Assembly: GCA_019056875.1 (NCBI GenBank)
Contig: DXJA01000054.1
Location: forward strand, 1-9,765
Source of the DNA: Candidatus Jordarchaeum madagascarense
GTDB lineage: Archaea; Asgardarchaeota; Jordiarchaeia; Jordiarchaeales; Jordiarchaeaceae
Length of the DNA: 9,765 bases
Direction: 5' to 3'
In this document: positions 6,131 through 9,765 of the stretch, in pieces
Layout of the letters: each line of letters opens with the position of its first letter
Numbering within the stretch: the first letter of the stretch is position 1
Translations under genes and position numbers: made by a program
The notes under the pieces: model-generated
What the model was told of the DNA's origin: nothing
Seen by the model: only the letters and a program-made list of their open reading frames with translations
Database searches by the model: none

Positions 6131-6515
6131 ATATCGTGGATAGAATTTGGTAAGGTCACAAATATACCAAAAGGCAAAATGAAAATGGTAAAGAAAAAAG
6201 GCATACCCATAACTGTGGCTAATATTGATGATAAGTTCTACGAATTCTACAACCGTTATCCGCACATGAATGCTGCCTTTCATAATGGTGTCCTAAAAGG
6301 TAAGGTTCTTACATGTCCATTACACTACGCCACTTTCGACATGACAACAGGGAAGAAGCTCAGAACCAATAATTAAATTTTCCCCAGAGATTGCGTCGAA
6401 ACTCCCAAAGGAATTCATGCAGATGATGGAGAAAGAAGTGAGAGCAATAGAAACCCTTAACCTTATGACCACTGAAGTCAAGTTAGAGAAGGATAAGATT
6501 CTTGTAAAGATTTAA
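6131..6515 (+). pseudogene. Rieske-type [2Fe-2S] ferredoxin, decayed
   Basis: Intact relatives are roughly 105-130-aa soluble electron carriers with a cluster held by CxH and CxxH. Homology starts at ATA (6131) as (M)SWIEFGKVTNIPKGKMK, where relatives have ATG, placed correctly after GAGGAGG. The first ligand box reads YPHMNA (residues 43-48) instead of CPHMGA, so one Cys ligand is replaced by Tyr and the following Gly is also lost. The second box, CPLH (62-65), is intact. The frame stops at 6376 after GKKLRTNN. The expected C-terminal part (IKFSPEIASKLPKEF... to VKLEKDKILVKI) continues in another frame from about 6372 to 6515, so one extra base is present near 6370. An ATG at 6179 would skip the first strand. 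Three independent lesions argue for a true pseudogene. Confidence 0.8.
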
Positions 6516-6663
6516 AATTTCTCTTATTACTTTTTTATCAGTTCTTCTTTATTTTCTTGTGATTTTGAGCGCGATTGCAGAGATTGCATTCCATGCTAGC
6601 GTTAAAAAAAGGAAGCGTAGCCTTTTACCCATAAAAAATGTTCAAAGGCGTTCAATCAACGAT
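6516..6663. terminator. T-rich region between two convergent genes
   Basis: This holds no gene. On the plus strand, 6527-6560 is pyrimidine-rich with a six-T run and would end the Rieske transcript. On the minus strand there is a six-T run (6633-6638) and a seven-T run (6604-6610) downstream of the HtrA stop. Archaeal RNA polymerase commonly terminates on such tracts. I see no convincing hairpin. Confidence 0.4.
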
Positions 6664-7592
6664 TCAAATTATCGCCGTGCTTGGAGTGATTGTAAGATTC
6701 ATCAGTTTTTCTCCTCGTAGTATTCCGAGCTTGGTCTTCTTTCCGATTACTTCTTCAGTTAACAGTTTAGGCAGATCATAAACGTTCGTAACTGGTTTTT
6801 CGTCGAATTTTACGATTATATCGCCTAGCACTAGTCCGGCTTTTTTGCAGGGCTGTCTTTTTCGACCCAGAAAACCATTACTCCTTCATCTTGATCTATC
6901 TCTGCTTGTGTGGCGATTTCTTGTGGAAGCGTTATGGTGCTTGATTTTATTCCCATATACGCTCTTTTGATTTTTCCTTCGCGGGAGAGACCGTCGGTAA
7001 CTCGCTTTATGGTACTGACTGGAATTGCTATGCCTCGAGACCAAGCGTAGGCTGCGTTCATTCCTATCATACGGCCAGAAACATCCAGCAGCGGCCCTCC
7101 GGAGTAGCCTGGGTTCAGTGGGGCGTCTGTAATGATGAGGTTATCCATAGTTCTTCCTTGCCATCCTTTGAAAGAAACTCCAACACTAGTAATCATACCC
7201 GAAGTGGCACTTGGCTTTCGGCTAAAAGGTTTGGCGAGAGCCAGTGCAAATTGCCCGACCTTTAGGCTTTCAGGGTCTCCGAGTTCTATCGGTTCGAATG
7301 GGGCTCCGTCTTCAATCTTCAGTAACGCTACATCGGAGTAAGGGTCTTGACCAACAACTTTGGCTTCAAGTCTTCTGCCATCTCCGAGTTCAACTGTGAC
7401 CATATTGCATTTACTTACTACGTGGCTACAAGTTACGATATAGCCATCGGAACTCCATACCACACCGGAACCTCGGTAACCGTGCTTTTCAGAGATTACA
7501 CTTACCAAAGAGGAAGCTGCCTTTTCAACCACTTCAGCAGTGGCGTCTGAAAGCGACTTCAATATCTGTGACGATGTAACTTTTTGACTCAT
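6664..7592 (-). CDS. HtrA/DegP-like S1C serine protease; PDZ end in the -1 frame
   Basis: This is a trypsin-like quality-control protease. The catalytic triad is visible: His57 in TCSHVV, Asp87 in YSDVALL and Ser164 in GYSGGP (usually GNSGGP). No signal peptide or membrane segment is present, so it should act in the cytoplasm. The zero frame stops at 6831 after 253 residues, inside a PDZ domain that begins near AYMGIK (211). The rest of the domain (AGLVLGDIIVKFDEKPV...LRGEKLMNLTI) continues in the -1 frame to a stop at 6664, for a total of 309 aa. The junction is exactly A AAA AAG (6846-6840). Either one A is missing from the run or ribosomes slip there. The start at 7592 is set by AGGTG at 7599-7603. 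It lies 70 bp downstream of the winged-helix gene on the same strand. Confidence 0.9.
6840..6846 (-). other. A AAA AAG slippery heptamer in the protease gene
   Basis: In the zero frame the codons are GCA AAA AAG CCG GAC TAG. A -1 slip gives GCA AAA AAG GCC GGA CTA, restoring the conserved SPAKKAGL of HtrA PDZ domains. The heptamer is the same as in bacterial dnaX. I see no strong upstream ribosome-site stimulator and no stable downstream hairpin. Confidence 0.45.
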
Positions 7593-7662
7593 GTTTTCAC
7601 CTAATATTTACTAAAAGCCGCGAGCCATTTGTTGATGGGGAATAAAAGAAAATTAGTCACAT

Positions 7663-8277
7663 CTAGGTTATTATTAGGCATAGGTTTAATGTTCTGAAGT
7701 CCGGGGTTCGGCTGATTCGTCCCAGTCTGGAATAAAGCTTAGATATATAGCCTATAAGCTGATAAGAGGCCCTTAGAGCAATATTCAGATCCTGTTCCCA
7801 CAGCATTTTGGCCTCTATATTGAGTTCAATCTCTGAAAAATTAACCTCTACCTGAATTCCACCATCCTCGGTAATCCACTTCAGTGTGATGCCTTCGTCA
7901 TTATCGGAGTAGCCCAGCCAACGGAGCATCCTAAACCATTTACCTCTAAGATTTGAGACAACTTCTTGAACAGGCACGTCAGGTAGAGGGAGCGTTTGGA
8001 GCAGATGCACACGAGGTTCCGCTGTGTTTAGCGGTTCTAATCTTAGATACTCCTTGGCTTTTGATGTAACTCTGTAGCCTTCCACCACTTTTTCCACTAC
8101 ACCCTGATCTTTGAGTCTGTATAGAATTCTAGAAAGCGTCTCAGGATGCACTCCCAGCCTCTTCTTCAATCCTTCGAAGGTGAAACCCGTTAAATCCTCT
8201 TTGCCAATTAATTGTAAAACATTTGTGTCCCTTTCGCTAATTGAAAACTCTGGTATGTCTTGCCATTCCTCGTCCAT
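7663..8277 (-). CDS. Winged-helix transcriptional regulator, archaeal type
   Basis: Residues about 14-75 form a winged helix: ERDTNVLQLIGK, then FEGLKKRLGVHPETLSRILYRLKDQGVVEKVVEGYRVTSKAKEYL, with the recognition helix at HPETLSRILYRLKDQG and the wing at VVEGYRV. This resembles MarR/ArsR-like archaeal regulators. Residues 90-204 are a C-terminal domain I do not recognise, with LRGKWFRMLRWLGY and an alternating strand pattern (GITLKWI, GIQVEVNFSEIELNIEAKML) that could sense a ligand. I chose ATG 8277 (204 aa) because GGAGATGAT (8293-8285) lies 7 nt upstream. The ATG at 8289 falls inside that site. The HtrA-like gene follows after 70 bp and may be co-transcribed, which would make the protease its simplest target; this is inference. 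Confidence 0.85.
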   Translation of the reverse strand: MDEEWQDIPEFSISERDTNVLQLIGKEDLTGFTFEGLKKRLGVHPETLSRILYRLKDQGVVEKVVEGYRVTSKAKEYLRLEPLNTAEPRVHLLQTLPLPDVPVQEVVSNLRGKWFRMLRWLGYSDNDEGITLKWITEDGGIQVEVNFSEIELNIEAKMLWEQDLNIALRASYQLIGYISKLYSRLGRISRTPDFRTLNLCLIIT

Positions 8278-8317
8278 TGCTAGTATCATCTCCTGATAAC
8301 CGTTTGATTAGTGGCAC

Positions 8318-8331
8318 CTATTAAACCTTAC
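8318..8331 (-). promoter_or_regulatory. Promoter of the winged-helix gene
   Basis: On the minus strand GTAAGG (BRE-like) precedes TTTAATAG (TATA-like). The predicted start is near 8296, a leader of about 19 nt that just contains the GGAGATGAT ribosome site. The geometry is good, the box itself moderate. Confidence 0.45.
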
Positions 8332-8355
8332 TTATTATCACTCCATGAAGCTTTT

Positions 8356-8373
8356 CCTAATTCTTTAATTAGG
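8356..8373. repeat. Perfect 7-bp inverted repeat upstream of the winged-helix promoter
   Basis: CCTAATT-CTTT-AATTAGG, centred about 40 bp upstream of the TATA-like box at 8318-8325 and about 120 bp past the stop of the B12-binding gene. No T-tract follows on either strand, which favours a protein-binding site over a terminator. A looser dyad, TTCTCT...AGAGAA, lies beside it at about 8385-8410. Confidence 0.4.
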
Positions 8374-8493
8374 CAAGTTTGTAATTCTCTAAAATGTAAA
8401 ACTGAGAGAAGTGCGGGAGAATCTGCCTAGTCCTTGGATCTACAAAAATCAAAAAGCAGGTATGCTATTTAGGGGTTTATATTTTTTGGTTGA

Positions 8494-8910
8494 TTATTTC
8501 TTAACATTTTTTTCGAAATAGTCGTATATGAAATCTACTATTTCTTTCGTGGGGGTCCCCGGTCCATATATCTCTGCCACCCCTAACTTCTTGAGTTCTT
8601 CAATTTCATCCTTTAGAACTATTGTTCCCCCAGCAAGCAACAGACGGTTTGATATACCTCTTTCTTTCATTACTTCTAAGACGCGCGGTATGAGGGTCAT
8701 GTGCGCTCCACTAAGGATTGAGAGTCCGATAATATCCGCATCCTCCTGTACGGCGGCCTCGATTATTTGTTCCGGCGTTTGGTGAAGCCCCGTGTATATT
8801 ACCTCCATTCCCGCGTCTCTTAGTGCCATGGAGACTACTTTGGCACCCCTATCATGCCCGTCTAGACCCGGTTTAGCCATGAGAAAGCGAATTTTCAGCG
8901 TCTTGGACAT
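8494..8910 (-). CDS. mcmA2: Cobalamin-binding subunit of a methylmalonyl-CoA-mutase-type enzyme
   Basis: This is a stand-alone B12-binding domain, the small subunit of split archaeal acyl-CoA mutases. It carries adenosylcobalamin for carbon-skeleton rearrangement, such as (R)-methylmalonyl-CoA to succinyl-CoA. The DxHxxG motif is at 17-22 with His19 as lower cobalt ligand, SxL at 64-66 (GLSILSGAH), and the GG of LAGGTI at 94-95. At 138 aa it is complete for this subunit class. ATG 8910 is chosen because GGTGAT (8920-8915) lies 4 nt upstream; an ATG further out would add 12 residues without homology. The large catalytic subunit, a MeaB/ArgK-type GTPase and the epimerase are not in the window. 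Residues here cannot separate methylmalonyl-CoA from related (for example 2-hydroxyisobutyryl-CoA) mutases. Confidence 0.93.
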   Translation of the reverse strand: MSKTLKIRFLMAKPGLDGHDRGAKVVSMALRDAGMEVIYTGLHQTPEQIIEAAVQEDADIIGLSILSGAHMTLIPRVLEVMKERGISNRLLLAGGTIVLKDEIEELKKLGVAEIYGPGTPTKEIVDFIYDYFEKNVKK

Positions 8911-8945
8911 GAGTATCACCATTCTAGATTTAATACATCCATCCA

Positions 8946-8962
8946 CTTTTTAAATTATCGTT
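8946..8962 (-). promoter_or_regulatory. Putative proximal promoter of the B12-binding subunit gene
   Basis: On the minus strand AAACGA precedes AATTTAAAAAG. A TATA box here would start transcription near 8925, a 15-nt leader holding only the GGTGAT ribosome site. The alternative is the stronger box at 9011-9024 with a leader of about 80 nt. Confidence 0.35.
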
Positions 8963-9010
8963 TCCTTGAAAAAGGAGTTTAACGTCTTCCCTTTGTTAGC
9001 GATTCGTGAA

Positions 9011-9024
9011 GATATATAAGCTTT
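9011..9024 (-). promoter_or_regulatory. Strong TATA box, orientation ambiguous
   Basis: On the minus strand the sequence is AAAGC followed by TTATATATC, a good BRE+TATA that would drive the B12-binding gene from near 8990. The plus-strand reading (TATATAAG) is also acceptable and would transcribe into the 9040-9220 spacer, which has only tiny open frames. I favour the minus strand because of the AAAGC. Confidence 0.45.
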
Positions 9025-9218
9025 ACCAACAAGATTTGCTTTTGTAGGCTTAGCTTTACTGTGAAGGAAGAACTTTCTGATAAAAATAATTTGGTTTAGT
9101 TGATCAGACTTTTAAAGAGTATATTTAGAGTAAATTATAAGAAGAGTATCCTAGTGGAGACATATAAAATTAAAAAATATGCCATTTTGGTTGATAATAA
9201 AGGGGAAATGGGCTTAGT

Positions 9219-9638
9219 CTAGTCTTCAGAGATTTCTCGGAATATCACTCTTCCTAATGCGCGCCAGACATCTTTTGCTTTTCCTTGTAGGGTGCTTGTA
9301 GCGTCTTCAACTGTTTTTTCTAGTTCTTTGTCTCCCAGTTTTTCTAGTCTTTTTTTATCATATTCTTCTTCAAAGATCATTATTAGTTGATCTGGTTCCC
9401 GTTCGCATTTCAGTTTTCTCTGTTTGATTAATGTTTCTAGTCTGTTTAGGATTTTGTCTGAATTTTGCTCATAGATGCGATAGCCCTCGGCAAGAACGTG
9501 GGCCCTGGAAAGTGATAGTTCTTCAATTTCGGATTTGACCTCATCTAGGTATTCTTGCCACTTTTCCTTTAGGCTTTCCACGGTAACGACTTCCTCCCAT
9601 TTAAAAAGTAATTTTGAATTCTTTTCTTTTGCGGACAT
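9219..9638 (-). CDS. Unrecognised 139-aa charged helical protein
   Basis: I do not recognise this family. It is almost wholly hydrophilic and predicted helical: SLKEKWQEYLDEVKSEIEEL (22-41), a second helix through about 45-78, and LEKLGDKELEKTVEDATSTLQGKAKDVWRALGRVIF (98-133). Coiled-coil or helical-bundle packing is likely. One Cys (78) is present, with no metal motif and no membrane segment. I chose ATG 9638 (MSAKEKN); the upstream ATG at 9677 would add MRVFLFFFIKDEH, whose Phe-rich stretch is only the translation of a poly-A/T run. No ribosome site precedes 9638, so translation may use a short or absent leader. It stands alone, with a palindrome-flanked TATA box upstream. Confidence 0.75.
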   Translation of the reverse strand: MSAKEKNSKLLFKWEEVVTVESLKEKWQEYLDEVKSEIEELSLSRAHVLAEGYRIYEQNSDKILNRLETLIKQRKLKCEREPDQLIMIFEEEYDKKRLEKLGDKELEKTVEDATSTLQGKAKDVWRALGRVIFREISED

Positions 9639-9653
9639 GTGTTCGTCTTTAAT

Positions 9654-9664
9654 AAAAAAAAAAA
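9654..9664 (+). repeat. Homopolymer A11 (T11 on the coding strand of the 9219-9638 gene)
   Basis: Eleven A in a row, 16 bp upstream of the start codon and where transcription start is predicted from the TATA box at about 9690. A second A11 run lies at 9717-9727. Such runs are prone to length change and to sequencing error. Confidence 0.6.
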
Positions 9665-9678
9665 GGAAAACCCTCATT

Positions 9679-9699
9679 CAGGAAATAATATAATTCCTG
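9679..9699 (-). promoter_or_regulatory. TATA box embedded in a 21-bp palindrome
   Basis: CAGGAA and TTCCTG form a perfect 6-bp dyad around ATAATATAA, whose minus-strand reading is a TATA box for the 9219-9638 gene. A dimer bound here would occlude TBP, so this is a plausible operator. Confidence 0.45.
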
Positions 9700-9765
9700 C
9701 ATGACAACACAACATTAAAAAAAAAAATCATACGAGTCGCGCGACGACAACGCTCAGGAGACTAC

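Noticed and set aside
6101..6283. Minus-strand open frame of 60 codons across the Rieske remnant
   Set aside because: It is antisense to clear Rieske homology, has no ribosome site and a low-complexity hydrophobic composition.
6581..6596. Short direct repeat GATTGCA-GA-GATTGCA
   Set aside because: Seven-base repeats occur readily by chance in AT-rich spacers, and nothing else marks this one.
8911..8946. Upstream ATG giving 12 extra residues on the B12-binding subunit
   Set aside because: The GGTGAT ribosome site lies between this ATG and 8910, and the extra residues have no family counterpart.
9639..9677. Upstream ATG at 9677 giving MRVFLFFFIKDEH as a signal or membrane segment
   Set aside because: The hydrophobic residues come from translating a T11 run, the segment is too short, and the predicted transcription start lies downstream of this ATG.
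1..9765. CRISPR array, rRNA, transposase or integrase genes
   Set aside because: I saw no regularly spaced repeats, no rRNA motifs and no transposase or recombinase protein signature on either strand. I also found no convincing tRNA cloverleaf, though the last 38 bp could be a fragment of something cut off by the window edge.

Overview
This window looks like a stretch of chromosome or metagenomic contig from an anaerobic archaeon. Evidence seen directly: BRE+TATA promoter elements at archaeal spacing (best example upstream of the Hsp20 gene), GGTGA-type ribosome binding sites, TTG starts, and T-tract rather than classical bacterial terminators. Evidence from gene content: an indolepyruvate:ferredoxin oxidoreductase (IorB/IorA), a stand-alone methylmalonyl-CoA-mutase-type B12-binding subunit, an archaeal-style Hsp20 and a cytoplasmic HtrA-like protease. 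A Bathyarchaeia-like or related uncultured lineage would fit, but that is inference; nothing here fixes the taxon.

Layout. 1-278 is an AT-rich leader. 279-899 (+) encodes an unrecognised 206-aa protein. 1130-3960 (+) holds iorB then iorA, the two subunits that oxidise aryl pyruvates (from Trp/Phe/Tyr) to aryl-acetyl-CoA with reduction of ferredoxin. This IorB carries an extra two-cluster ferredoxin module inserted in the middle of its fold. 3991-4048 is a dense dyad-symmetric element with some likeness to an integron attC site. 4054-5311 (-) is a pair, an SRPBCC/AHSA1 protein and a RibD/dihydrofolate-reductase-like protein, with strong AAAGGAGG ribosome binding sites; the second gene has a +1 frameshift. 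5398-5914 (-) is an Hsp20 chaperone with a frameshift near its N-terminus, an archaeal promoter and a perfect inverted repeat in its leader. 6131-6515 (+) is a decayed Rieske ferredoxin gene (start lost, one cluster ligand lost, one frameshift). 6664-7592 (-) is an HtrA-like protease whose PDZ end lies in the -1 frame after a perfect A AAA AAG slippery heptamer. 7663-8277 (-) is a winged-helix regulator, 8494-8910 (-) the B12-binding subunit, and 9219-9638 (-) an unrecognised charged helical protein.

How the genes fit together. The left part is amino-acid fermentation chemistry (2-oxoacid oxidation producing reduced ferredoxin). The middle is protein quality control and stress (Hsp20, HtrA) plus an apparently acquired and partly decaying gene pair. 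The right part is B12-dependent carbon-skeleton rearrangement with a regulator that could control the protease downstream of it.

Four of the genes between 4054 and 7592 are interrupted by single-base shifts, at least three of them in A/T runs. This could be homopolymer sequencing error, genuine decay, or in the HtrA case programmed frameshifting. The Rieske gene also carries substitutions that sequencing indels do not explain.
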